Of a stretch of 64,000 bases of DNA, positions 7,762-16,110 are shown one piece after another. The notes beneath the pieces are model-generated. The model saw nothing but the letters and a program-made list of their open reading frames with translations. It searched no databases and was not told where the DNA came from. Every line of letters starts with the position of its first letter. Position 1 is the first letter of the stretch. Origin of the DNA: Rhodanobacter sp. C01 (GTDB lineage Bacteria > Pseudomonadota > Gammaproteobacteria > Xanthomonadales > Rhodanobacteraceae); assembly GCF_002001045.1 (NCBI RefSeq), contig NZ_MUNR01000012.1, forward strand, positions 496,001 through 560,000. Reading direction: 5' to 3'. Made by a program: the position numbers and the translations under genes.

Positions 7762-10371
7762 TCACAACGGCACATGCCGCAGCCGCAACGCATTGCTGAC
7801 CACCGAGACCGACGACAGGCTCATCGCCAGTGCGGCGATCATCGGCGACAGCGTGATACCGAACCACGGATACAACGCGCCAGCCGCCAGCGGCACGCCG
7901 ACCGCGTTGTAGATGAAGGCGAAGAACAGGTTCTGCCGGATATTGCGCACCGTCGCCTGCGACAGCGTGCGCGCCCGCACGATCGCGCCCAGCTCGCCTT
8001 TCACCAAGGTCACCTGCGCGCTCTCCATCGCCACATCGGTGCCGCTGCCCATCGCGATGCCGATATCAGCAGTGGCCAGCGCCGGCGCGTCGTTGATGCC
8101 GTCACCGGCCATTGCCACGCGGCGACCTTCGGCGCGCAAGGCATTCACCACCGCCGCCTTGTCTGCTGGCGAGACATCCGCATGCACGCGGTCGATGCCC
8201 AGCTCGCGCGCCACCGCCTTTGCGGTGGTGGCGTTATCGCCCGTCAGCATCACGATACGCAGACCAGCCGCGTGCAATGCCTCGAGTGCGGCCGGCGTGC
8301 CCGGCTTGATCCGGTCGGCTACCGCCAGCAGGGCAACGAGTACACCATCGACCGCAAGGAACATCGCGGTGGCGCCCTGCCCACGCAGTTGTTCGGCGCG
8401 CGCGCTGGCGGTGCCGGCAATCGCGATATGCAACTCCGCCATCAACTTCGCATTGCCCAGTGCCACGACGCCGCCATCCACGTTCGCGCTGACACCACGC
8501 CCGGTCAGCGAACGGAAGTCCGTCGCCGTCAGCGTCATCACGCCCTCCGCCTGGGCAGCGCCCACGATCGCCCGCGCCAGCGGATGTTCGCTCGGTCGCT
8601 CCAGTGCCGCGGCCCATGCCAGCAGGCGCTCGCGAGGTTGGCCACCGAGGCTCACCAGTTCGGTCAAGGCCGGCTTGCCCATGGTCAACGTGCCGGTCTT
8701 GTCCACCACCAGCGTATCGATTTCGCGCATGGCCTCGATCGCGCTGGCGTCCTTGAACAGCACGCCGTTCTGCGCGCCCCGGCCGCTGGCCACCATGATC
8801 GAGATCGGGGTGGCCAGGCCCAGCGCGCACGGACAGGCGATGATCAACACCGATACGGCGGCGATCAGTGCGTGCGCGAATTGGGGTGGGGGCCCCAGCA
8901 GTACCCATAGTGCAAACGCCACCAGCGCGACCATCACTACTGCCGGCACGAACCACGCCGCCACCCGATCGGCCACGCGCTGCAGCGGCGCCTTGCTGCG
9001 CTGCGCTTGAGTCACCAGCGCCACGATCTGCGCCAGCATCGTTGCGCCGCCGACCTTCAGTGCGCGCATGGTCAGAGCGCCATCCTGATTCACCGTGCCG
9101 CCGGTGAGCGGATCGCCCTTCGCCTTGGCCACTGGCATGGGTTCACCGGTAAGCATCGATTCGTCGACATGGCTGCCGCCGTCCAGCACCACGCCATCGA
9201 CCGGCACTTTCTCGCCGGGACGCACGCGAAGCACGTCACCGGCTTGCACCTCATCCAGCGACACCTCGCTTTCGCTGCCGTCGTCAGCGATTTGCCGCGC
9301 GATCTTAGGCACCAGACCCAGAAGTGCCTTGAGCGCTGTGCCCGTGCGTCGACGTGCACGCAGCTCCAGGAAATCACCCAGCGTGACCAGGGTGACGATC
9401 ACAGCCGCCGACTCGAAATACACCGCGACGTTGCCGTGCATGTCGCGGAAACTGGGCGGGAAGAGCTGTGGCGCGATAAAGGCCGCCGCGCTGTACAACC
9501 AGGTGACGCCCGTGCCCAGCCCGATCAGGGTATACATGTTCGGCGACCACGGTCGCAGCGAACGCCAGGCGCGCACGAAGAACGGAATACCGCCCCAGAT
9601 CACAACGATGGTGGCAAGCATGCCCTCGGCCCAACCGGTGCTGAGCGCCCAAGACGCAGGCAACTGCCAGCCGAACAAATGCGGCCCCATCGCCAGCAGG
9701 AACACAGGCAAGGTCAACGCCACCAGTGTCCAGAAACGCCACGTCATCCTCGACAGTTCACCATCATCGTCCTCATCCAGGCTCGGCATCATGGGCTCCA
9801 GCGCCATACCGCACTTCGGGCAATCGCCAGGGCCTACCTGCTGCACTTCCGGATGCATCGGGCAGGTGTAGACCGCGCCGGGCACTGCCGGTGGCGGGGT
9901 TGCGCGGCCTTCCGGATAAGCGAGCGGCTCGGCCACGAACTTCTCGCGGCAACGCGCGGCGCAGAAGTGGTATGTATGGCCGTCGTGATCAGCGTGGTGC
10001 TTCGCGGTGTGCGGATCCACCGTCATGCCACAGACAGGATCCTTCACCGTGTCCGCGTGGCCGTGATGAGCATCATTGTGCTGGGCCTGGTCATGATCTG
10101 CATGCGAGTGATCATGGACCTCGATCACCGCAGGCTTCGTAGTGCAGCAACTTGTCGCTGCCACCCTCGAGTCGGGCAGGCCCGAATACGTCGCTGGCGA
10201 GGCTTCGAACTTCGCCCTGCAGCCAGCGCAGCAGAAATGAAACACCTGCCCCTCATGCGTGGCTTGATGTTTCGACGCGGCTGAATCCACCCGCATGCAG
10301 CAGACCGGGTCGGTTGCCATCACCTTCACGGGTTGCTCGCCGCTGTGGCAGCAGGAAACTTGCTCGCCCAT
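7762..10371 (-). CDS. Copper/heavy-metal P1B-type ATPase with two YHS domains
   Basis: 869 aa metal-transporting ATPase, probably exporting Cu(I). Domain order: YHS domain 1 (about 18-60, DPVCCMRVD), His-rich linker ([10 protein letters not shown]), YHS domain 2 (about 107-150, DPVCGMTVD), a heavy-metal-binding domain (YTCPMHPEV to PKCGMAL), then the P1B core with eight membrane helices. The core shows the CPC transport motif near residue 513 ([12 protein letters not shown]), TGEPMPV, the phosphorylation motif DKTGTLT, the HP of the N-domain ([10 protein letters not shown]) and [11 protein letters not shown]. The usual N-terminal HMA ferredoxin-like domain is absent. The ATG at 10371 shares a base with the merR stop (TGATG). 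Silver or another soft metal cannot be excluded. Confidence 0.93.
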   Translation of the reverse strand: MGEQVSCCHSGEQPVKVMATDPVCCMRVDSAASKHQATHEGQVFHFCCAGCRAKFEASPATYSGLPDSRVAATSCCTTKPAVIEVHDHSHADHDQAQHNDAHHGHADTVKDPVCGMTVDPHTAKHHADHDGHTYHFCAARCREKFVAEPLAYPEGRATPPPAVPGAVYTCPMHPEVQQVGPGDCPKCGMALEPMMPSLDEDDDGELSRMTWRFWTLVALTLPVFLLAMGPHLFGWQLPASWALSTGWAEGMLATIVVIWGGIPFFVRAWRSLRPWSPNMYTLIGLGTGVTWLYSAAAFIAPQLFPPSFRDMHGNVAVYFESAAVIVTLVTLGDFLELRARRRTGTALKALLGLVPKIARQIADDGSESEVSLDEVQAGDVLRVRPGEKVPVDGVVLDGGSHVDESMLTGEPMPVAKAKGDPLTGGTVNQDGALTMRALKVGGATMLAQIVALVTQAQRSKAPLQRVADRVAAWFVPAVVMVALVAFALWVLLGPPPQFAHALIAAVSVLIIACPCALGLATPISIMVASGRGAQNGVLFKDASAIEAMREIDTLVVDKTGTLTMGKPALTELVSLGGQPRERLLAWAAALERPSEHPLARAIVGAAQAEGVMTLTATDFRSLTGRGVSANVDGGVVALGNAKLMAELHIAIAGTASARAEQLRGQGATAMFLAVDGVLVALLAVADRIKPGTPAALEALHAAGLRIVMLTGDNATTAKAVARELGIDRVHADVSPADKAAVVNALRAEGRRVAMAGDGINDAPALATADIGIAMGSGTDVAMESAQVTLVKGELGAIVRARTLSQATVRNIRQNLFFAFIYNAVGVPLAAGALYPWFGITLSPMIAALAMSLSSVSVVSNALRLRHVPL

Positions 10372-10793
10372 CACGACACCGCCTCATCGCTCAGCGCGCG
10401 CAGGATCGGGCACTCTTCCGGCTTGCCATGCCCGGGGCACGACTCGACCAGCTGCGCCAGCCCGTCGCGCACGCGCTGCAGCTCGGTAATCCGCAACTCG
10501 ATCGCAGCCAGCCGCTGCTGCGCCCGCTGCTTCACCGCCTTCACGCCACGTTGCCGATCCGCCGACAGCGCCAGCAGTTCGCGGATCTCCTCCAGCGTGA
10601 AGCCGAGATCCTTGGCGCGGCGGATAAAGCGCAATTGCGCGATCGTACCCTCGCCATAACTGCGATAGCCCGAGGCACGTCGCACCGGTTCGGGCAACAG
10701 GCCCTCGCGCTCGTAATAACGGATCGTGTCGATCGCCACACCGACGCGCTTGGCGACGGCACCGATGGTGAGTGAGCTGGTTTGTGTGTCCAT
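10371..10793 (-). CDS. MerR-family heavy-metal regulator
   Basis: 140 aa. The N-terminal winged helix-turn-helix is typical ([20 protein letters not shown]), followed by the RRASGYRSY wing, a long dimerisation helix and a C-terminal metal-binding loop with Cys in [15 protein letters not shown], which resembles the CadR/PbrR/ZntR/CueR group. It would sit on the overlong promoter spacer and activate transcription on metal binding. It is the first gene of a two-gene operon with the P-type ATPase, and a matching MerR operator lies immediately upstream, so it is autoregulated. The metal (Cu versus Zn/Cd/Pb) cannot be fixed from sequence. Confidence 0.94.
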   Translation of the reverse strand: MDTQTSSLTIGAVAKRVGVAIDTIRYYEREGLLPEPVRRASGYRSYGEGTIAQLRFIRRAKDLGFTLEEIRELLALSADRQRGVKAVKQRAQQRLAAIELRITELQRVRDGLAQLVESCPGHGKPEECPILRALSDEAVS

Positions 10794-10799
10794 GCCACA

Positions 10800-10831
10800 A
10801 GTCTAGACCCATGATCCAGGTCCAGAGTCAA
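10800..10831 (-). promoter_or_regulatory. MerR-type promoter and operator (20-bp spacer)
   Basis: On the minus strand a -35 TTGACT (10831-10826) and a -10 TAGACT (10805-10800) are separated by 20 bp. This is the abnormally long spacing that MerR activators correct by twisting DNA. Within the spacer is a dyad, CTGGACC and GGGTCTAG, centred on TGGATCAT. The expected transcription start falls about at the merR ATG, so the mRNA would be leaderless or nearly so. Confidence 0.85.
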
Positions 10832-10908
10832 GAGCCATGCTGAGTGCGCTGCTAGCGGCGCGCGGCGATCAGGATGACGCGCAGCCGTCAGAGACGGCAG
10901 CCCACAGC

Positions 10909-11091
10909 CTATCGAGGTACGCGCAGCACTGAGTCACGCAGCGCAGCCTCATGCTGAACTTCGTCGAGACAGGCTGTTTCCTCGGTATCCAGCACGCAAT
11001 GCGGCGGACGATGCATACCAGCCGGTGCAGTCGCGGCTTCGGAATTGACGCTCTTGTTGAGGTCGCCATCGACCGTGGCTTTTGTACTCAT
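10909..11091 (-). CDS. Hypothetical protein, 60 aa
   Basis: A short frame beginning MSTKATVDGDLNKSVN, hydrophilic, with three Cys and several His. AAGG lies about 9 nt before the ATG. A 6-bp hairpin (GCCGTC, 3-nt loop, GACGGC, 10884-10898) follows the stop. I recognise no family and base composition gives little support, so this may not be a gene. Confidence 0.35.
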   Translation of the reverse strand: MSTKATVDGDLNKSVNSEAATAPAGMHRPPHCVLDTEETACLDEVQHEAALRDSVLRVPR

Positions 11092-11149
11092 GGTTCAGCC
11101 CTTGAAGTTATGAGCGTCTTGCAGGTCATTGCAGCATGAAAGCCGCCGG

Positions 11150-11302
11150 CTATGGATGTGGATTAAGCGCATGAAAGGGAGTCATCAACATGACTTCCGT
11201 GATGATCAAATAACCCATGGCGGCTAGCAATACGCATCCCAGAACAGTGAGCACAAGTCGCAAGACGCCACGACCAATCCAGAGAAACATCTTGCAGCTC
11301 AT
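11150..11302 (-). CDS. Small single-pass membrane protein, 50 aa
   Basis: Starts MSCKMFLWIGRG, has one strong hydrophobic helix (VLRLVLTVLGCVLLAAMGY) and ends in a short polar tail (HALNPHP). GGAGA lies about 9 nt upstream of the ATG at 11302. It is in the gap between murJ and the 60-aa frame, same strand. No family recognised. The ribosome site and the clean membrane helix are the only support. Confidence 0.5.
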   Translation of the reverse strand: MSCKMFLWIGRGVLRLVLTVLGCVLLAAMGYLIITEVMLMTPFHALNPHP

Positions 11303-11395
11303 CGGAGTTTTCTCCGGGCCAATTCATCCATGGGCGTCAATCCAGTCTCGTGCCGACAAGTCTGCCCTGCGCTGAAAAGCGCATACCGAAACCTG

Positions 11396-12976
11396 CTATC
11401 CGCTACCCACCCGACGTAGCAATTTGCCCAGCAGCTCCACACATTCCTTGATGCGCATCAGATAGGTCACTGCGAAATAAGCCACACCATAGATGCCAAG
11501 CACATAAACCGCCGTCAGTATCGGGCCATGGCTCGGCACCACATACTCGACTGCGCATGCCGCGAGAGCTGCCAGGCACGCCGCGGACCAGAGCTTGAAC
11601 ATGATCTGCACCGGCACGCCGGTTGGTCCCAGCTTCATATTCATCTTCCGGCGTAACAAATAGAACTCGACCCAGCCGGCCACGCCGGCCGAGGCGGTAA
11701 GACCCACTGCACCCCACTGCGCCGGCACCCCCAGCATCGAAGGCAGCAGCAAGGCACTGGCGAGACCAAGGACCGCCGTGACGGCCAGTCGCACCAGCGC
11801 AAATCGTAGCGGCGTTTTCGTGTCCCGCATGGCGTAATAGCTCGACGAATACAGGCGGCCGAATGTCGAGGCGAGCAGGCCCACGCCGGAACCGGCAAGG
11901 ATCGCCCACACGTAGTAGGAATCCTTGCTGGTGAATTCGCCGGACTGGTAGAGCGCTGCCACGATCACGTTGCCCAGGGCGAAGAACGCCACGGCCGAGG
12001 GCACGACGAAGAACGCGATGCGTTCCAGCCCGCTGTCCAGTCGCGCCGAAAGACTCGCTGCCGTGGTTTCGTCGAGCTCCTGCCCTGCCATCCGCGACAG
12101 GGTGGGCAGCTCCGCCGCCGATACCGCCATGCCGAACAGGCTGATCGGCAGCATGTTGATCGAGGCCGCCGTGGTCATCGCCGCCATTGCGCCGCGGCCA
12201 AGCAGGGTCGAGATCGCCTGATCCACGAAGGCACTGATCTGCACCACGCCGCGCCCCACCGCCACCGACATGAAGCTGCCGACGACCTGCCGCACATGAA
12301 TGCTGCGCAGGTCGAGGCGCAGTCGCATGTCGGGCACCAGCTTCAGCACCGACGGCAACTGAACCAGAAACTGCAGCAGACAGCCCAGCACCGTGCCCCA
12401 GGCCAGATAGACGATCAGCTTGTCGGACGGCAGGTTCCTGAAGACCAGCAACGTCACGATCATCGACAGGTTCCACACCACCGGCGCGACGTAGGACAGG
12501 AAGAATTTATGGTGGCTGTTGAGGATGCCCAGGCACCATGCCGACCAGACCAGGACACCGGTGCCGGGAAACAGGATCCGCACGATCAGGATCGTCAGCT
12601 CGCGCTTCTCGCCGCTGTAACCGGGTGCGATCAGCCACAGCAGCCAGGGCGTCGCCACGACGCCAATGGCAACGATGATGGAAATGACCAGGGCCAGGAT
12701 GGCAGCAATCGCCCCGGCCAGACGTCCGGCGTCCTCGCGCTTGCCCTGGCCAAGCAGGCCGGCGTACACCGGAATGAAGGATGCCGAGAGCACGCCTTCG
12801 CCGAACAGGTTCTGCAGGAAGTTGGGCACGCGCAGTGCCGAGCTGAAGATGTCGGCGGCATCGGACAGGCCGAAGTAGTGCGAGAAAACCCGCTGGCGTA
12901 CCAGGCCGAAGATTCGGCTGCAGAGGATGCCCGCCCCGACCAGTACGGCGTGCTTTCGACCAGCCTCCTTCGCCAT
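11396..12976 (-). CDS. murJ: Lipid II flippase MurJ (MviN family)
   Basis: 526 aa polytopic inner-membrane protein of the MATE/MOP superfamily that moves lipid II across the inner membrane for peptidoglycan synthesis. The family's first helices are clear (ILCSRIFGLVRQRVFSHYFG, then DIFSSALRVPNFLQNLFGEG) and about 14 hydrophobic segments follow. Start at ATG 12976; an in-frame TTG six codons upstream (12994) has an AGG at suitable distance. It does not sit beside rpsT/ribF, where gammaproteobacterial murJ often is, so a second copy of the family elsewhere is possible. Neighbours on the same strand are a GNAT enzyme and an ABC exporter. Confidence 0.87.
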   Translation of the reverse strand: MAKEAGRKHAVLVGAGILCSRIFGLVRQRVFSHYFGLSDAADIFSSALRVPNFLQNLFGEGVLSASFIPVYAGLLGQGKREDAGRLAGAIAAILALVISIIVAIGVVATPWLLWLIAPGYSGEKRELTILIVRILFPGTGVLVWSAWCLGILNSHHKFFLSYVAPVVWNLSMIVTLLVFRNLPSDKLIVYLAWGTVLGCLLQFLVQLPSVLKLVPDMRLRLDLRSIHVRQVVGSFMSVAVGRGVVQISAFVDQAISTLLGRGAMAAMTTAASINMLPISLFGMAVSAAELPTLSRMAGQELDETTAASLSARLDSGLERIAFFVVPSAVAFFALGNVIVAALYQSGEFTSKDSYYVWAILAGSGVGLLASTFGRLYSSSYYAMRDTKTPLRFALVRLAVTAVLGLASALLLPSMLGVPAQWGAVGLTASAGVAGWVEFYLLRRKMNMKLGPTGVPVQIMFKLWSAACLAALAACAVEYVVPSHGPILTAVYVLGIYGVAYFAVTYLMRIKECVELLGKLLRRVGSG

Positions 12977-13038
12977 GCTCACACGCCCGCTCAAAACGCC
13001 GAGCCTATCATTTACGCGAGTGATGCCTCTACGTCCAT

Positions 13039-13500
13039 CTACAGCAGCTTGCGGTAGACAATGAAGCCGGACTTCTCGGCAACCTGGTCGTAGAGCCGCA
13101 TCGCAACGGCATTCGTCTCATGGGTTTGCCAGTAGACGCGCTGGCAGCCCGCATCGCCGGCCCGCCGGTAGACATCTTCGATCAGCGCACGGCCCACTCC
13201 CTTGCCCCTGGCTGCCTCAATGGTGAACAGGTCCTGCATGTAGCAGCTCGGGCCCAGCTGGATCGTGCTGCGGTGATAAAGGAAGTGCGCCAGGCCAAGC
13301 ATCACCCCTGCATTTTCGGCGACCAGCGCGTGCATGGGCTCGTAGACATCGAAGAAGCGCGACCACGTCGTCTGCGTGATCTCGGTCGGCAATGCGGTCG
13401 GTCCGCTCCGACCATAAAAGGCGTTGTAGCCATCCCAGAGCACCTTCCAGGCCGGAAAATCTCCTTTTTCCACTGGCCGTATCACGATCTTCTGATTCAC
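13039..13500 (-). CDS. GNAT family N-acetyltransferase
   Basis: About 153 aa. GNAT fold: N-terminal IRPVEKGDFPAW, the beta strands VLGLAHF-like (VMLGLAHFLYH), the acetyl-CoA loop ARGKGVGRALIEDVYRRA (Q/R-x-x-G-x-G/A) and the C-terminal VYWQTHETNAVAMRLYDQVA, a pattern common in GCN5-type enzymes. I chose the GTG at 13500 (first residues MNQKIVIRP) since AAGGG lies upstream; an ATG at 13563 would give an unrelated-looking 21-residue extension. The substrate cannot be told. It follows the ABC exporter gene on the same strand. Confidence 0.87.
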   Translation of the reverse strand: MNQKIVIRPVEKGDFPAWKVLWDGYNAFYGRSGPTALPTEITQTTWSRFFDVYEPMHALVAENAGVMLGLAHFLYHRSTIQLGPSCYMQDLFTIEAARGKGVGRALIEDVYRRAGDAGCQRVYWQTHETNAVAMRLYDQVAEKSGFIVYRKLL

Positions 13501-13575
13501 GCGGATACCCTTGATTCCCCTGGCTGGCGGATAGCAGCAATTCGATACATCAAGCGGAGTCATGATGCAGCACGT

Positions 13576-15417
13576 TCATGCCACGGCATCCTCCGCCGCC
13601 ACAAACCCACCGGTCTGCCGCCGCCACAGCCGCGCATACAGTCCCTCGTGCGCGATCAGTTCCGCATGAGTGCCGGTTTCCACGACCTGCCCCTTGTCCA
13701 GCACCACCAGCCGATCCATCCGCGCGATGGTGGACAGCCGGTGGGCGATCGCGATCACCGTCTTGCCCTGCATCAGGATGTCGAGGCTGTCCTGGATCGC
13801 CGCCTCGGCTTCCGAATCGAGCGCCGAGGTGGCTTCGTCGAGCACCAGGATCGGTGCGTCCTTCAGCAATACACGGGCGATGGCTATGCGCTGGCGCTGG
13901 CCGCCACTGAGTTTCACGCCACGCTCGCCCACCAGCGCCTCGTAACCGATGCGGCCTTCGCCGTCGACCAGTTGCGGGATGAATTCGTCCGCGCGCGCCT
14001 TGCGCACGGCGTCGAGGATCTGCGCTTCGCCAGCGTCCGGGCGCCCATACAACAGGTTGTCGCGGATCGAGCGATGCAGCAGCGAAGTGTCCTGGGTGAC
14101 CACCCCGATCTGCGAGCGCAGGCTTTCCTGCGTGACTTGCGCCACGTCCTGGCCGTCGATCAGGATGCGACCGCCTTCGAGGTCGTACAACCGGAGCAGC
14201 ACGTTGACCAGGGTGGACTTGCCGGCGCCTGATGGCCCGACCACGCCGATCTTTTCGCCGGAACGCACAGTCAGGTCGAGCCCGGCGATCACTCCGCCCT
14301 GTTTGCCATAGTGGAAGTGGATGTCCTCGAAACGCACCCCGCCGTTGGTCACCTCCAGCGGCATCGCGCCTTCGCGATCCTGCACCATACGCGGCTGCGA
14401 GATCGTGGTGATGCCGTCCTGCACGGTACCGACGTTCTCGAAGATGCCGTTGACCACCCACATGATCCAGCCCGACATGTTGTTGATGCGGATCACCAGG
14501 CCGGTCGACAGCGCAATCGCACCCACGGTCACCTTGCCCTGGCTCCACAACCAGATCGCCAGTGCCGAGGTGCCAACGATCAGGAAGCCGTTGAGCGTGG
14601 TGATGCTGGCATCCATCAAGGTGGTGGTACGCGTCATCCGGCGCAGCTTGCCGGTCTGCTCGGCCATCGCATCGGCCACATAGGCTTCCTCGCGACGCGT
14701 GTGCGCAAAAAGCTTCAGGGTGAGTACATTGCTGTAGCCATCGACGATGCGGCCCATCAGTTTCGACTTCGCCTCCGATGCCTTCCAGGAGCGCTCCTTG
14801 ACCCGTGGAATGAAGAAGGCGAGCAAGCCAACGTAGACGAATACCCAGCTAACCAGCGGTACAGCCAGCCATACGTCAGCCTGTGCGAACAGCGTGACTG
14901 CGCTGCCGGTGTAGATGATCACGTACCACAGCGCATCCACGATCTGCACTGCCGATTCACGCAGCGAACCGCCGGTCTGCATGATGCGGTTGGCGATCCG
15001 CCCGGCGTAGTCGTTCTGGAAAAAGCCCAGGCTCTGCCGAATCACGTAGCGATGGTTCTGCCAGCGGATGCGGTTGGTCAGGCTTGGCATGATCGCCTGG
15101 TTCACCAGCAGATCATGCAGGCTGCCGAGGATGGGCCGTGCCACCAGCGCAACTACGGCCATCCAGACCAGGCTGCGGCCATGCTGCTGGAAGAAGTCCG
15201 CCGGCGTGCCTTTCGTCATGTCGACGATGCGCCCGATGAAACCGAACAGCGACACCTCCACTACCGCCACGCCGAAGCCGACCACGATCGTCGCGGCGAA
15301 CACCGGCCATACCTGGCGCAGGTAAAACAGGTAGAAGCGCCCTACTGACGAGGGCGGCATGTCGTCGACCGGTTCCTTGAACGGGTCGATCAGGGATTCG
15401 AACCAGCGGAAGATCAT
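13576..15417 (-). CDS. ABC exporter, fused permease and ATPase
   Basis: 613 aa half-transporter. The N-terminal membrane domain has about six helices (VWPVFAATIVVGFGVAVVEV onwards) and the nucleotide-binding domain is C-terminal. Motifs: Walker A GPSGAGKST, Q-loop QDTSLL, signature LSGGQRQRIA, Walker B ILVLDEATSALD and the H-loop HRLST. It is of the MsbA/Lipid A-export or multidrug subclass and should work as a homodimer. The ATG at 15417 (MIFRWFESLIDPFKEP) begins at a typical family N-terminus; a longer frame to 15720 overlaps the divergent gene and is not family-like. The substrate is unknown. Confidence 0.92.
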   Translation of the reverse strand: MIFRWFESLIDPFKEPVDDMPPSSVGRFYLFYLRQVWPVFAATIVVGFGVAVVEVSLFGFIGRIVDMTKGTPADFFQQHGRSLVWMAVVALVARPILGSLHDLLVNQAIMPSLTNRIRWQNHRYVIRQSLGFFQNDYAGRIANRIMQTGGSLRESAVQIVDALWYVIIYTGSAVTLFAQADVWLAVPLVSWVFVYVGLLAFFIPRVKERSWKASEAKSKLMGRIVDGYSNVLTLKLFAHTRREEAYVADAMAEQTGKLRRMTRTTTLMDASITTLNGFLIVGTSALAIWLWSQGKVTVGAIALSTGLVIRINNMSGWIMWVVNGIFENVGTVQDGITTISQPRMVQDREGAMPLEVTNGGVRFEDIHFHYGKQGGVIAGLDLTVRSGEKIGVVGPSGAGKSTLVNVLLRLYDLEGGRILIDGQDVAQVTQESLRSQIGVVTQDTSLLHRSIRDNLLYGRPDAGEAQILDAVRKARADEFIPQLVDGEGRIGYEALVGERGVKLSGGQRQRIAIARVLLKDAPILVLDEATSALDSEAEAAIQDSLDILMQGKTVIAIAHRLSTIARMDRLVVLDKGQVVETGTHAELIAHEGLYARLWRRQTGGFVAAEDAVA

Positions 15418-15508
15418 GGGCAGTCCGGCTTGGCGTGGACGGGCATTGTGCTTGAAGCGCACCATGCCCGGTGTGACCATATGGCGCCACGCATGACAGG
15501 ATGCAAGC

Positions 15509-15994
15509 ATGTCGATCGAAACGTTCGAAGGCGCCTGCACCTGCGGTGCCATCCGCTTCCGCCTGAACAGCGCACCGCTGTTCGTGCATTGCTGCCATTG
15601 CACCTGGTGCCAGCGTGAATCCGGAGCCTCTTTCGCGCTCAACGCGATGATCGAAGCGGATCGGTTGCAACTGCTGCAGGGAGAACCGATGCTGGTGGAT
15701 ACACCATCCCAAAGTGGCAAGGGACAGCTGATCGCACGCTGCCCGCAATGTCACGTCGCGTTGTGGAGCCACTACGCGGGCGCGGGCAAGGCCGTGGCGT
15801 TCGTGCGCGTGGGCACCTTGAGGGAACACGACCAACTGCCTCCGGACATCCACATCTTCACGTCGACCCGGCAACCCTGGGTGGTGCTTCCACCGGGCAC
15901 GCCTGCCGTGGACGAGTACTACGACCGCAACCTGTACTGGCCTGAAGCGAGTCTTGCGCGGCGTGAAGCCCTGCTGGCCCGTCATCCACGCTGA
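15509..15994 (+). CDS. GFA family (glutathione-dependent formaldehyde-activating fold) protein
   Basis: 161 aa, GFA/CENP-V fold with zinc-binding Cys pairs: CTCGAIRF near residue 12, HCCHCTWCQR near 32 and RCPQCH near 78. In this family most members are of unknown function; formaldehyde activation was shown for only a few. It is divergent from the ABC exporter with about 90 bp between the starts. The usual central RxxG region is present. Cytoplasmic. Confidence 0.9.
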   Translation: MSIETFEGACTCGAIRFRLNSAPLFVHCCHCTWCQRESGASFALNAMIEADRLQLLQGEPMLVDTPSQSGKGQLIARCPQCHVALWSHYAGAGKAVAFVRVGTLREHDQLPPDIHIFTSTRQPWVVLPPGTPAVDEYYDRNLYWPEASLARREALLARHPR

Positions 15995-16110
15995 GTCTTT
16001 CGCGCTGACCTGGAGCGAGGCACCGTCCAGCCTGAACATCATGCGAAAGCCTGAACGCTTCGGCAGTCATTTCGATTGACCCGTCCGGATCAGGCCTTGA
16101 TCATCCACGG

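Noticed and set aside
13576-15720. N-terminal extension of the ABC exporter to 15720
   Set aside because: The extra ~100 residues show no transporter features and overlap the divergent GFA gene; ATG 15417 fits the family.
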